From NCBI GenBank assembly GCA_958510875.1, contig OY294068.1, positions 157,516,388 through 157,580,387 of the forward strand: a stretch of 64,000 bases of DNA, read 5' to 3'. The notes under the pieces are model-generated. The model worked only from the letters and a program-made list of their open reading frames with translations, was not told the DNA's origin and did no database searches. Of this stretch, positions 33,601 through 48,600 are shown piece by piece. How positions within the stretch are numbered: the stretch's first letter is position 1; each line of letters starts with the position of its first letter. Both the position numbers and the translations under genes were made by a program. The stretch is from Endomychus coccineus. Taxonomy: Eukaryota; Arthropoda; Insecta; Coleoptera; Endomychidae.

Positions 33601-36600
33601 GCAAAATAACGGAACTTTTCAAAGATTGGAAAAGATAAAAGCGATGTAAATTTTAAAAAAGTAGTGAAGTTCATTCGCCTGATTCGTAAGTTTCAAATTC
33701 TTCTTGTTCTTCTTCTTGATCTTCTTCTTGTTCTTCTTCTTCTCTTGCTTCTTCTTCATCTTCATTTTGGATGCAAGTAAATTGCGTCAATAGCGATGTA
33801 TCGCATGACACTTCGTCGGAATCAAACGAATCCTCCATTGTTTGTGATTCAACATTAGAGCACGACCGGCCTTGACAATTTGTGCATGCCAGAGAACAAA
33901 ACACAAAAAATTGTGTTCAGCAGTTTTTCCGGCGCAGGTGGGAGTACAGTTTGAACTGGCTCTAATATATTGTTGACCAACTTCCAACCCCAGTCTGTAG
34001 GGTCTAGCTGATAACCAAGCCACACTTGAACTTGGTAATATACCCGAAAAAGATGTTGATGAGCAGCAACTGAGGTTGAAGGAAGACAAGCTAATTGAAC
34101 TTGTTTTTTATTTTTAGTATTTTTAACGAAACATGCATATCGATGATTATCTAAACAGGTAGTTTTTTTAGGAGCTCCGTACATAGAAAGAAGAAAGCGG
34201 ATGCCGTTGGTAATATAATATATAACAACTCTAGAGATGTATATACGTGGCGTACTCATGCATATTATGAAGATAACAACTTTTATAACTTTTTGAATCG
34301 TTATCTCAGAAACGGTGGCTCGTAGAAGAAAAAGTATTGATACATTTTTTATAGATAATTTTATGATCTACAATTTTTGCCTAAGGTACTTTTATGATAA
34401 AACGGTTTTTCTGAAAATCGCGAAAAACTAATTTTTTTGACCTTTGACCTTGAATAAAATTTTTTCCATACACGGGAATGATGGGGAACTTTTAAATATT
34501 ATTTATAATTATGTTTTGAACAATTTTACTGATTTTCAGCTTGTTGGGATTTTATGTACCTTCATTCTCATTTTTTGGTCTAGATTGACCGGACTAATAG
34601 TCCAGTTTATGAATATTTAGACTTGGTGGACAATAATGAATGTAACTCCCCTCAAAAAACAATGATTAAGGGACATTTTCCAGCAGCCTATCGTCAAAGG
34701 TGTAACTTAGGAGGATGAGTAGAAAATCTAGTTTTTAAGAAATTTATCCAATTGGTGATATGCTTGCTAGTTCAGCTTTAAATAAATCAACATAGGCAGG
34801 CACATACTGTATGATGATCACCCACAGTCAAGGAATTTTATAAATAATTTCGTTTTGTTTCTAAGAGCTTAATTTAAATTAAATATAGTACAATATTGAA
34901 AATTTCAAACAGCACCATTAGAAGACAGGTTTTTTTATATTTATAAAAGCAAATATAAAAAATTCTCGGGAATTAGGTCACATTAACACTCTGTTATAAA
35001 TGTTCGTCTTTACGTACGTTTCGGTCTCACGACCATCATCAGAAGACTTATTTTGTTAAAAAGGGGGTTAACTAAAACTAAATAGCACAAGCGTCCATAT
35101 CGCACAATCTTCAATCAAAAAGAGTTGAGTTGCTTTGAGATCATAGCAATATGCGTTTGTACATTATGAGAATATTACTTAACAGTGGTTTCTTGTTACA
35201 AAAAAATCTATACTTTAATATTAACGATACAATTTTCGATTATTCGTGGTTCTGTTCGTTTCGACGGCGTGAGCTTTTTGATTGAAGATTGTGCGATATG
35301 GACGTTTGTGCTATTTAGTTTTAGTTAACCCCCTTTTTAACAAAATAAATCTTCTGATGATGGTCGTGAGACCGAAACATACGTAAAGACGAACATTTAT
35401 AACAGAGTGTTAATGTGACCTAATTCCCGAGAATTTTTTATATAATTCATACTGGGTCAAGAATCTTATTATATTATAAAAGCAAATGTTTACGTCTGGC
35501 AACCCCTTTAAACAGGAAGTCCTTATATATTTCCTAAAGAATGAATTCGTTCTACTGTCGGTATTGCAGAAATGTGCTGTAAGCACTAGACTCTGGCTTG
35601 TGACGTCACGATTGTGCTGTCAGGCCTTTTACTATAGATGGTATTGCCCTGTCTCGTTATGGAAGACGAGAATGGTTAAATAGGAAGTTCGGCGAATGAT
35701 TGATTGGTAGAGGTCCTCGATCACCCCCTGGACTTTTTTCTTGGGATTATTTGAAGAAAAAAGTATATGCCATAATAGAGTTTGCAGTGAAATGAATAAT
35801 AACATTCTAATTCAGAAAAGAAAGTCGTTAAGAAATCGATATTCATGTAAATGGATATAATTTTGGGCATTTATTATGAATTATTATTTTTTTATTGTTA
35901 CCATAAGATAATACTGATAATGAAAGTATCTCCAATAGGAAGCTTGATAGATATTTAGCAAAAATACGCTTTATTCAGAAAACAAATCAGTTTTTAAATT
36001 TGTATACAATAATAATTTCTGACATCATTTAGTGAAGCTGAAATGTACCAAGTTTAAACTTCATTGGTTTAGAAAAATGAGAGTGTAATAATTTTTCAAA
36101 ACTTTTCTGTATCTTGGAAACGAAGTGTTTTATAGAAAATGTTTATATGAAAGACCCCTATTACTTTCAGATGTTTCATCGTTTACCAAAATTATGAACA
36201 ATTACACGGAAGCACCACACTGTATATGGCAGAAGATAATATGTTGTTTATTTTACTAAAAGAGATGACATAATTTCTTTGTTGCTAACCCTTGATTGAT
36301 CTACTTCAAATACTACAAAATGACGATGACTGTGACTGCAGTTTCGATGATTATGGACAACAATAATTATTGTTGGGTTGGTAGTAAAACGGAGAAAAAT
36401 TATTATTTACTTTGTAGTGAAGCAATTGTCAATATTTTGTAGCTCCAATTGTTGATTTGTGTTCTATAGACAATATATATATATTATTCAATATCAGTCG
36501 CAATATCATAGTTACAATCTAAACCCTGAACATTTCGACGTGCGATTTAGCCCTGAAAATATAACTTTCTGGATCAAAATAGTTTATTTACACTGCAAAG

Positions 36601-39600
36601 ATAAAACTTACCTGCAATTCTTTTGGATTTACGAATTCCAAGGCATGCCTCTTGATGGCATGAAGGGCAGCGTCAGGTGCGTAACCTGGGTGAGGAGAAA
36701 CGCTGGCTGGCGCTGTAGGTTCTACCTTTCCAATATGGGTTGAAGTCTGTTTTCTCTTTATCAAACTTTGTTTCATAGCCTACAACAAAATACGAACAAA
36801 GTTACATGAAAATCGATAATACAATACTTCCAATTTCAACGGTACTCTATTAATGATTCTATTTGATTCAAACAAGAAACGTTAATGCTAAGTCCTTTCG
36901 ACTAGACTTACCTCTGTATTGCAATGTTTGTCATGGACGTGTGTCATCATCGAGAGCCTCTTCCTCTTCATGTTATCACACCTGTCCCATTGACACATAA
37001 TCTCATCGTTACCTCGAGGACAGTGATTGGCGCAAACGTGCATGTACACTTCGTTGGCAGACTTGAACCTTGTTGTTCTACAAAAAAGATTCATATTATA
37101 CTGATGCCACCAACGCAAATTCAAACTTCAAAGTTTGAACATTTTTACACATTTGCGATATAAAAAAAGAAAGAAGATATTGGGAAATTCTTTACTAACG
37201 GATTTTGTTAGAACAAACACGATTGATCTGTGTCGTTAACCCCTAATAAAAGATGCCGCTAGAATTTTACAGTTATGGGAGTATTGTAGTCGCGATCTAA
37301 CAACGATTAAACTCAAACTGAAAATAGGAGGAAGGGAGCACAGCCTCCTGTTGGCATCGACGTACCTACCCTATAAGCAGACGGGAGCACCGCCACCGCA
37401 TGACATACGAACTCGTATGCGGAGTATCTCAGGACCTCGAAATCCTCGCTTTATTGGGGTGTGATGCCAATGCACACCACAGTGTGGAGGAGCAGGGACA
37501 TTAACAAACGAGGTGAAACATTGTTGGAATTCCTGATGGTTCACAACCTACAGGTGTGCCACCAGGGGTACCTTTGCGACGAGTGTGAGAAGGGAGGTCA
37601 TCGATATTACGGTATGTCCTAGTGCATAATTGTCATGTGGCGGAGGAACCAAGTTTATCTGAGCACAAGTACATAGATAAACAATCGGATCAACAGAGGC
37701 ACTGCCTACAGAGTACAAAAACCCAAGTGCCACCAAGTGAGACTCCTATCGCGAGAAACTACAAGAGGCCGATGGGACTGCCCAACGAAGGCACCGAAGT
37801 CGAAATAATGGTGACAACTGTTACCTCAACCATAATAACAGTCTTGGAAAGCTCATGCCCAATGAAAGCGAATAGACAAGGAATCTCCCTGGTGGAGTTC
37901 AGAACTGTCCGCAATGTGGGGGACAGTAAGAAGACTGTTCAAAAAAGTCAAGCGAATCAGCACGTACTGGGATCAATATCGCTTGGCACCGACTACGTAC
38001 AACAATGCAATCAAGAAAGCGCGCTGGACCTCGTGTAGGAAGTATTGCCACGGCATAGAGGATATACCCAGCTATGCTAAACTCCACAAAGTACTAGCAA
38101 CCGGACCACGGCAGGAAGTGGGCAAAACCACAAGGAGGATATACCAAAACAGAAGAAGAAACGCTGGAGCTGCTGCTCCATACTCACTTCCCTGTATCAT
38201 GTTCTAAAAACGAGCGTACTATGACAGAAACGGGAGACCTCGTAGCTCAGAAAAGAGCGTCGAAGGAAAACTGGGCTCTGGCTGCGAGTATCATTAACAA
38301 ATCAAAAACCAAATGGACAATAAATTCATTTCAACCATATAAGTCACCAAGAACCTATGGGATACTGCCAGCTTTGCTGCAGCAGGCAATCGATATACTG
38401 GCCCCTATCTTGTGTGAAATGCTGAGAGCCAGCTTGGCACTGAGCTACATACCGAAAAAGTGTAGGGCGGCCAACGTGGTTTTTATACTAAAAACCAGGG
38501 CGAGTCTTATGCCCATCCAAAATCATTCCGTCCGATCAGTCTAACATTGTTTCTCCTGAAAACTCTAGTGAAACTGATCGACAGACATGCCAGGGATGGA
38601 ACTCTTATGAAAAACCCCCTACATCGTAACCAGTATCCCTACCAAACCGAGAAATCCTGCGAAATGGCGGTATACGAGCTAATACAGAGAGTAGAGAAAT
38701 CGCTGGACTGCAAAGAAATTGCGCTAGCGAGCTTCCTGGACATGGAGAAAGCTTTTGATAACACCTATTTCGAATCAATTGCCTGAGCAACGAGAGAGCG
38801 ACGGATTGAGGGTTTGCTGTGCAGATGGATCCACAACATGCTCCGATGCAGGACAGTCATAACAACTCTCAATCAGGTTAAGAATGAGGCACGGGTCTCC
38901 GGAGGATGACCACAAGGGGGTATACTGTCACCACTGCTGTGGAGTCTGGTGGTGGACAAACTTCTAATACTCCTTGAGAATAAAAGATTCTGCGTAATCG
39001 GATATACGGATGATATCGTCATTATAGTATAAGAGAAGTTCGGGAGCACAATAGCATCTCTGAAGCAGCAAGCACTGAACACCGTAGAAAAATGGGGCAA
39101 CAAGGAAGGACTCAAAGTGAATCCCTCGAAAATAACCATTGTATCCTTCATGAGGGTATGTCAACACATTTCTACAATCATTAGTGTCTATGCAGTTCCG
39201 CAAGCAGAGCGTTATTAGCGCTGGAATAATCATCAAACACAATAATGTTCACCATTCACAAACGACATCTGCGTGAATTTTTCTCTTTTAGTTAACAATA
39301 CTTTGCAAGTTCGCCAATATTGAGGCCAATTTCTGGTTAACTGTTGAAACTGCAGCAAAGATGAACTTTTTTTGTTGGAAGTGATGCTCTTCAATTTAGT
39401 AACAACTAAGACTAAAATCCAAGCCCCTCATGTACATTTATACCAATAATATAGCACAAGAAATAATAACTTCGAAAATTCCACCGCCCTTGCTAAGCAC
39501 TGCTTTGATTACAACCATCAATTTGATTACAAAAATGTTAATATCTTAACTAAGGAAACCAATTATTATAAAAGATCTTCACATAAAACGGGATTTCAAT

Positions 39601-42600
39601 TCTGTAAATCATAGGGCTGATACACAAAATCTAAGTCATATTTATACTAATTTGATTAAATAATCTCTTGCAAATTCCTACATACGTCTTTATAATTGTT
39701 GAAAATGTTTTTAGGAAGAATGCTTAGTAGTAGTATTCCAGTACAGGTCTCAAACCTTTCTTAAGTATCTCATAAATCTTACACATCTGGTTCGAAAGTA
39801 GGTACTCAACAAATAACTTCGATTACAGTTGTTATGAGAATACCAACATGCACTTGTATATTTTAAGAATATTACTGAATAGCGGATTCTTACTACAAAA
39901 TTTTTTTTTTATACTTGAAATATTGACGATACAATTTCGATTATTCGTGGTTCTGTTCGTTTCGACGGCGTGGGCTCTTTTGATTGAAATTAAATTTGTG
40001 CGATTTGGACGCTTGTGCTATAATTAGTTTTAATAAACCCCTTTTTTGACATAGTGAGTCTTCTGATGATGGTCGTGAGACCGAAACGTACGTAAAGACA
40101 AAAAATTTCAAAACAGTGTTATTGTGACCTATTTCCCAAGAATTTTTATATATAATTTATACCAATTTTCATAAACTTACTTTTAATGTTTATTCAAACC
40201 CTTTGTTGCATGGACAAAAATGTATGCGTCTGATATATATTTCTAAGCAGAAATACACCGTTGCCATATTGGTACAAAAAGTACTATAGAAAAACTGAAG
40301 ATGGATTCCAAAAGTACCAATTGCAAGGGGGACTACCGCGCCCAAAAATAATACAGGATTTTTTAGATCGATTGCAATACTTATTCTCACACTACTTACT
40401 TAAATACTGAAATTAAAATGAATAACTAAGTGAGAAATGTGGGATTTCGCGGAAAATGTTAATAACATATTGGCCGAAGCAACGCTGAAAATAGTACATA
40501 AAATATCATCAATTCCAAAACATATTCATTCCAGAAACAAGTTATCTATTTTCTGAAAAAAAAAAGAAAACCATAGTATTCATATGTTTTTTTTTCTTCA
40601 AACATTCAGCTATTGATACCGAAATACAAATTTCAAGGAAAAATAGAAGGCAACTACTTACGTAACACAATCGCCCCACTCGCAAACGAACGGCGTCGAA
40701 AGGTCCCTAATGATCTTGTGTCTGATAGCGGGCTTGACGTCTTCATGTTTCCTTTCGGCCGTGTAACTGCTGCTACTGAGCGTGGTGGTGTGTGAGGCTA
40801 ACGAAACGGTGGGGTGACTTTTTATAACTGTGGGCGTGTGTTGTTGGACCACGTTACTGACGGGACTGTGCATGATGGGCCTTGGCACCTGAGTGACGAC
40901 CATCTGCTGACCCTGCGGCGTTACCACCATCTTCTGGTGATGACTAGCTGGATTTGTGGAAGGTTGCTGAAGAATTATGATTGTTTTGGCACCGGTGCCT
41001 TGCTGTTGTGAGGTTTGCGCTACCAACACCGTTTGAGGTTGACCGTGAACCATGGCCGTTTGAGGTTGTGCTACCATGTACGTACCAGGAGAACCACTTG
41101 TTTGTAGAACGTACTGTCCGGGTTGGGAGGAGCTGGCGACCAGTTGCACTTGTCCCTGAAGACCTTGCGACAGTAGTATCTGACCTGCGTTACCCTGTTG
41201 CAACATCATGGACGTTCGTTGCTGACCCGGATTCTGCACGATAACTGTTTGGGGTGATTGCTTCATCTGTGATCCAGTCGTCATTTGCGCAGCAGAAGTA
41301 ATCATGACTTGGTTACTCTGTTGCATCTGAGGCTGAGATACTATTATCTGTCGCTGTTGCGTAATCATCATCTGATTATTATCCACCATCATTTGGGACA
41401 ACGAATTGTTTTGCGCCACGATTGCGGCCGCGTCTGCAGCCTGATTTTGCGCCTCTTGCAAGAGCTGCTCTTCGTCCTCGTCCTCTAGAATATCGGCTGC
41501 CATGTCTGCAAAGAGCTTAGCTGCGGCGTTGGATACGGTAGAGGTGCGTTTTTCCTCCTCGTGAGAACTGGTAACCGCGTCCGGAATGGGGGAATTTGCG
41601 TTCGTTGTTCCGTTAACGTTGTTTGGGGCTAACAAAGGTTTCTTCGCTTCGCTTTCGATGATATCGTCGGAAGCGGCGCGTTTGAGTGATTTCCCCTTAT
41701 CCATGTCCAATTTATTGTCGATATTCTCCCGGTTTAAAGCTTTCTCGATGTGATTTTCGACCAAGTCTTTCTCTCCTAATTTCAATTCTTTCCCGAGGGA
41801 GCCGTTCAACAGCGGAGGGGCTTTCTCTATCTTTTTTTCTAAAAGGTCGGCCAGCCTGAGGGGTTTGTTGCGCAAGATTTCGTGACTGCCCGCCATGTTG
41901 ATCGAATCTTTCGAATTACTGTCTTCGTTCAAAGGATTTTCGAGGTTAGGAATACCGTTGAGTAGGCCTTCGAAGCTGGTCAAAGAGTTTTCGCCGTCTT
42001 CCGTGGAAGAAATCCCGCCGATACCGACCGTTCCGAGGCCAGTGCTAGAAGCCACCGAATTGTTACCGATCGAGTCGCTGTCTTCATTGTCATAGCGGGA
42101 ATTTTTCATGCGCATCGGATTACAGCTGAGAGGCGCCAATGGTGGAGGCGGTGGCTGGGGAGGTTCTTTTTTACCTTTCGAAGAGTTAGTGAACGTGGTG
42201 GTTGAAGATACGGAGGGATCTGCGAGTTCCTCGTCCGTGAACAACTGCCTAGCACCGTTAACTTTCAGCGACACGAGCGATTCGGACTTGATGGGCGTTT
42301 TGTTGACATTCCCCGATGGTTGGATTTGTTGCGCGAGTAGTCGCTGCTGTCTTTCTGCAACCTATGAGAACAGTTTTTGATTATTCGTCCCTAGTGCTAA
42401 ACTATTAATACTTAAGGCGGGATAAAATGCGAAAATATCTTCTAAAAATGATTAGATCAAGTAGAGAACTGAAGAGCTGTAATAAATTGAGTGATCTATG
42501 CCACAATTGTGTACTTTAATATAATACTTTTGTGGTTTTGCAACACAAACTGTACATCGCCAAATAGTTCAGGTTTTAGTAATCAATTTCAGTTGAGCCA

Positions 42601-45600
42601 ATTTTCATGAATTTCTTATATATCTCTGATGACAATATACTCTGATCCCTTCTCAACATTTAATTTACAAATAACCCCGATCCCGGTCAAGTCTCTGACC
42701 TCAACACCGAGTCAGAAATTGTTTAACAAACATGGTAATCTGAATACCTAGTAACTGGGATGGAAAATACTTTTTTAAATAATTGACACCAAAATACTAA
42801 TTTTGCAGACAAATATCACTTTTCCTGCCTAGGCAACAATGTGAAAACTTTGCAGTGTATGCAGCAAAATTATCGGCCCCATGGTATATTTATATGAGAA
42901 GTTAACTATTGACAAATAATCATGACTAATATTGCACTAAGATCGTCCTGACACCCCGCGACAGCCTGCTTTAAAGGATTTGTCCATAACATAGACATAC
43001 TAATGTGAATTTAATAGTAGACTTCCGCAAACCCATGTTTATATTCCGCGTCACACTAGCAACGCTCGAAGCCGACGTTTCGCCAACCATTAGAGGTGGC
43101 ATCTTTAGGGCAGGATTGAGACTTGAATTGAAACTGATTGCTTCTGTTTTCGGTTATTACGTGATAATGTCAGGTTACCTTCGCTGTGTAAATTGAATCA
43201 GCTCTGATACTTGATTTTAGAAGTCGTGTTTACAGCATTTCTTTTTCTTGTGGTAAAGTCGCACATTAGCTACTCGTGTCAAGGAATATGAGTGTTGTAC
43301 AAGGCTTCGACATCAACAATGAAATTTCAAAGAGCCCCAAAATTCAATCAGCGTAAAATTATAGAACAATGGAGATTTTAGAGCAAACAAATAACCTAAA
43401 CCTCGACTCCGGATATTAGCTTCCCAACATTTAGAAAGCCATCCTTGACAATTAACAGTTCGAATAACGCACAACGGCAGTCAACCACCAGAACAAAGGC
43501 AGTAAACTACGCAACTTGAAATTTTCAGACAATAAATACCTATAGAAACCAGTAACAACCAGTTTCCGTTCAAGCCTGCAATGAAGATGCCAATTGAAAT
43601 GATTGGCGAAACGACGAAACTTTAACGCGGAATCCATGCGAAAGTAAGAATTTATGAAAATATTGTGAATGACTTAACTTAACAGTTCTTAAAATTAGTC
43701 TTGATTATGCGCCAGCTGGTGGCTAACACGAAAATCGTCGGAAAATCCTGAAAAATTTGATACGGCTTATTTTGATGTTACTTAATGTTTTTTTGGGGTG
43801 CTCTGAATACGGTAAAAATAGTTAAAAAATTCTATCGCTGCCGCTCGAAAATTTATGGCCAGATTTTGTCTTTTTTTACGTTTTTCTTAATTAATTTGAA
43901 AACGAAAGCTTTCATCGAATATAAACCCAAAATCAAAGTTTTAGATAATTGAAATACGCGTCGAATGAGCCTAAGTAGAAGTCATTTCGAGTTTATGGGC
44001 CCGAGATAAGGCCAATTTATTATTTTTTATGGTTTTTTAATTTTTTTCTTGAACCGAAAAAAAAATCGTAAACTTAATTGTTCTGTATGAAAAGTTGGCA
44101 TTCTTATTCTATTTTTCACTGGATTTTTTCAATATCTTTGTTTTTGGCGCGAAAATTTGAATTTTCCGGAAAACCGTAAAAATGCGATAGCGTGCTGAAA
44201 AATGCATATTCTAACCTAAATCAAAATGCATATCGTATATTCTGACAAATACTATCTAAAAATATCTTCAAATGACATTTTGATATGAATGCCGAATTTT
44301 AACTCATCTTTCAAAAAATATGACCTCGGAAAATTGGAAAAATTTTGAGGTTAGGAAATTTCGGAAGAAACCAAATTTTAGGTGCTGATAGCCCTGGTTC
44401 ATACGCGTATTTGGCGCACCTGCACATCTTTTTTGCTTCAGTCAAAGTCGAGATATCGATTAAAATGTGTTTGGGTCCCTCCACGGCCCAATTTTGGGCC
44501 TATCATCAAAAACCAAGAACCAGTGTAATCTAAAACGATGTCTTTATCTAAATCCAAAAATGTGACCTCCTACTTATCATAGAATAAAATATAAACCGAG
44601 TCAAAGACAAAAGAAAGATGAGTCAAAATTCGGCATTTATATCAAAATGTGGAGGTTTTTTTAGATAGTATTGGTCAAAATGTACAATATGCGTGTATCC
44701 TTAATAAATGTAATCTACTTTACCGACGACCGTTTTAATCGAAAAAATAGTAGTAGTTTTTTGTCTTTGACTCGGTTTATATTTTTTTATGATAGCCAGG
44801 TCACATTTTGAGATTTAGATAGACCGCTTTAGATTACACTGATTCTTGGTTTTTGATGATAGACCCAAAATTGGGCCTCGGAGGGTGCCAAACACATTTT
44901 AATCGGTATCTCAACTTTGATTGAAGCCAAAAAATGTTGTAGATGCGCAAAATACGAGTATGAACCAGGGCTATCAACACTTAAATTTTGGTTGTTTTCG
45001 AAATTTTCTAACCTCAAATTTTTTCCAATTTTTCGAGGTCATCTTTTTTGAAAGATGATTTAAAATTCTGCATTCATATCAAAACGTCATTTGTTTTTTG
45101 TTGTTTTTTTTAGATAATATTGGTCAAAATCTGCAATATGCATTTTTCAGCAGGCTATCGCATTTTTACGGTTTTTCGGAAAATTCAAATTTTCGCGCCA
45201 AAAACAAAGATATTGAAAAATGAAAAATCCAGTGAAAAGTAGAATAAAAATGCCAACTTTTCATCCAGACCAATTATGTTTACGATTTTTTTTCGGTTCA
45301 AAAAAAATATTCGAAAAACCATAAAAAAATCGCAAAATGGGTCTTGACTCATAACCTCCAAATGACTTCTACTTGGGCTCATTCGACGCGTATTTCAATT
45401 ATCTACTACTTTGATCTTGGGTGCCTTTGTTTTCAAATTATTTAAAAAAAACGAAAAAAAAAAACAAAATCTTGCCATAACTTATTGAGCGGCAGCGTTA
45501 GAATTTTTAACTATTTTTCCCGTATTCAGCACCCCAAAAAACATGAATTAACATCAAAATCAAAATGAGCCGTATCAACTTTCAACTCAACTTTTTTTAC

Positions 45601-48600
45601 CGTGCGCCTGGACTAAATAGTTTCAATCGTTTTTTATTTTCTGATTGCTGCGCGGCATTCTTTTTAATCACGCGCAGTCTTTTTGCATTTGGATGTGTCT
45701 TCAATATTTCAGTTTCTCTTACACGTCGTATCAGAGGGTGAAAAAAGGCTAATTTCGGAATTTCAATACAAGGTTAACTAAACTGGTTAATTTGTTATTA
45801 CTTAAAATTACCTAAAATACATGCTGAAAATAATAATCTGGTTAATCGCTGCTAGTTGAAAGAGCAAACAAAGGTTTACTCCAACATTTCAGATCTTGTT
45901 TCAAGAATTGATCGAGTCTTTCGTTGCACTCAGTGCATTGTGACTTCATGTTTATTGTATATTCCAATGGTTAACAGGGATCTACCCTATTATACCCACG
46001 GTTTGTCTTCGAAGGGGTTGCACTGGAAATTTCAAACTAGTAGAAACTCCATCGAACTATGACATACTTTACAGCAATCCTCGAAATGGCTTATTTAACA
46101 CTTTTTAGTTATTCTTAAGAAGATTTGAAACAATGAAGAAGTTATTGTTAGGCAAAAATTCAAGCTGTTTCGCCTTCCAAATATTGTCCGCTACAATTTG
46201 TACCATTTTTTTATCCATTTCCCGATTTGGGAATTGGTTACACGATTATCATTCTGAACAATCCGAGTCGAGTTGAGTAATCTCGTTAACTACGTAGTGT
46301 AACAGAACTTATTTACTCATCCCTGAGTGAAGTATATCAATAAATAATCAGGTCATCTATGAGAGAAGTAGGGGATGACGTTTGGAGAGAGAATTAATAA
46401 AACTACTACTGTCAAGTCAATATTATGTGTTTTCTGAATTTGTAACTGTTGATTCATTGTATTTCAAAATTCCAACCCTTCACAGTGTTTTTCTATGAAA
46501 TTCAATTATTAAACTTATAATATCCTTTTATAGTGGCGCCCAACGTGGGGCTAGAAAACTTGGAGGATTTGTTGGATTTGTTTAGTGAATCGTATCGGTT
46601 ATTATTCGTCGTGTCGGTTACAAAATTGTTTCATTGGGCTCCCGGTTCACCGATTGTTGGACGTGGAACATTTTGTCAACATTTGAGAATCAAAAACTCT
46701 TAACCTGCTTCTGAAACTCAGTTTAAGGACTTTGATAACTTGTTTCTCGTGCACTATTATTTCCATTCAAACGTTTCATAATATCAGTGTGTGTTTCAAG
46801 ACTGTTGAATCAAGTTCGACAAAGGAGAGAGAATTAATAAAATTACGACTGTCAAGTGAATATTATGAGTTTTCTGTATTTGTAACTTGATTCATTATAC
46901 TTTAAAAATTCCAACCCTTCAAAGTGTTTTCTATGAAATCCAATTATTGAACTTATAATATCCTTTTATAGTAGCTAATTACAAAGAATGAATACCATCT
47001 TATGCCCATATGTTGGTTTATCGTTTCAACAAGTCCACTTGGCCATAAACCTTTGTTTTAACCTTTTCAACCAACGCAACTGGCCACAACACACAAAAAT
47101 ACAGCAAATAACTTAGTTAATCGATTAGTGTGTTACCTGAGCTACATTTTGGCAGTCTGATGCAGTCCTCATGCTCACTGTAGTCATGCAATCGTTTACC
47201 TTATTCGCTAGCAGACTCTTTATTAGAGACGTATTAGTTAGACCGCTGGCAGTTTGCGCTTCCTTACCGCTCGCCACCGTCACCAATGTGGCTGTGCTAC
47301 TACTGCTTGAACTACTGTTGCCCAACAATGCCTGACTGAGATGAGGATGGGCCATCACCTTTCGAACAAAAGAATATACACATTTTATACATACTTTTCG
47401 AAAAACAGAGAGCAAACGAATTTACGAAATTTGTACCAACCATCACCAAGCTTCTTAAGAGGGGCAGTATGTATGGATCGATATGAAGGAAGGACATCTA
47501 AGCACAAGCAGATAATTTTATGAGTAACATTAGTTGTACTGGTTTTTGTATAATCGCGACATACGAGTTGGCAAATACCATCTAAATTGTGTCCAAAAAA
47601 AAAATCGAATTAATTGGTGCAATTTCTGAATCACAAAGTCTCCTTTTCTACAACAAAGATGTAGATATTCTTTCACTCAACAAAAAGCAAAAGAGGTTAG
47701 TTCCAATGGCCAATTTTCCAGTAGATATTTCAACATTTAGTAAGCATTCCAATAAAAATGTAGAATACCGAAATGAAACACAAATTTAAATTAACAAGAC
47801 AATTGTTGCAGTTTGTGCAAATTTAAATTATTATTTTATTATGTTATTTTATATTAAAAAAGAATTATTTACAACAAGTAAATGCCGAATCCACATTTCA
47901 ATAAAGTTTCACGGGTTTGACAAACTTTCTAAATATCCTCGTAAAAAACGAGAAAAATAAAGAAACGTTTCTCTACTTCTATTTAAAGTAATTCAATTAA
48001 CTTGAACTTATTGGGAAATGCGTTTTTTATTGTTCAAACAATTTTTTGATATTTCATTTTTATTTCTTGCTATTTGTTAGTTCCTTATGAGTGTAAGAAT
48101 GAATACTGGATGAACTTTATTTGTATAGCAACGACAGGCGCTATTTACACAGAACTGTGAGTTATGGAATTGATAATTCCGAAATGTACTTTCTGAGTAA
48201 AATCAAACCATGATTATGAAATAAACAATGTCGTTTAACTCGTCAACTTAATAAGTTGATTTATGGATCAATGTTGAGATTGAACGTTATGCCAAACATT
48301 GGATCGTACAATATTTTGGGTAAGTAATACCTGTTCAAGATGACGTAAAACAACTACTACGTAGTTCCAGAGAAAGGTTGTAGATTTTCGATTTTTGATA
48401 ATAAGAACTTATTTCAGAAAACGTCTATTTTTATGAAGAAATTTCTGGATTTTCAGAAATGTTTATCTCGAAAACTGAAGCTTTGAGAAAAATCGAAAGA
48501 GACAGAAAAAGATTTAGACAAAGGTAACGATGATGCCGACAGTAAAAATAAATCTACCGTTTTTTAAATATTTTCAAAAGATCTTCCCTAAATCTAATGA

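Larger units (their letters stand above)
34955..35473. mobile_element. Head-to-head pair of Penelope pseudo-LTRs with 14-bp target duplication
   Basis: A minus-strand copy (34955 to about 35210) and a plus-strand copy (about 35230-35473) of the family A pseudo-LTR form a 500-bp near-palindrome with no coding sequence between. The direct repeat TTATAAAAGCAAAT lies immediately outside both ends (34941-34954 and 35474-35487), so the pair inserted as one unit. Each arm carries a hammerhead. Confidence 0.9.

Noticed and set aside
36300..36450. Possible regulatory element near ATAATTATTGTTG
   Set aside because: Only ordinary AT-rich intron sequence; no repeated or paired structure.
40613..42380. 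Several plus-strand open frames across 40613-42380
   Set aside because: They are antisense to the large ARID2 exon 42361-40662 and follow its codon structure; no homology of their own.
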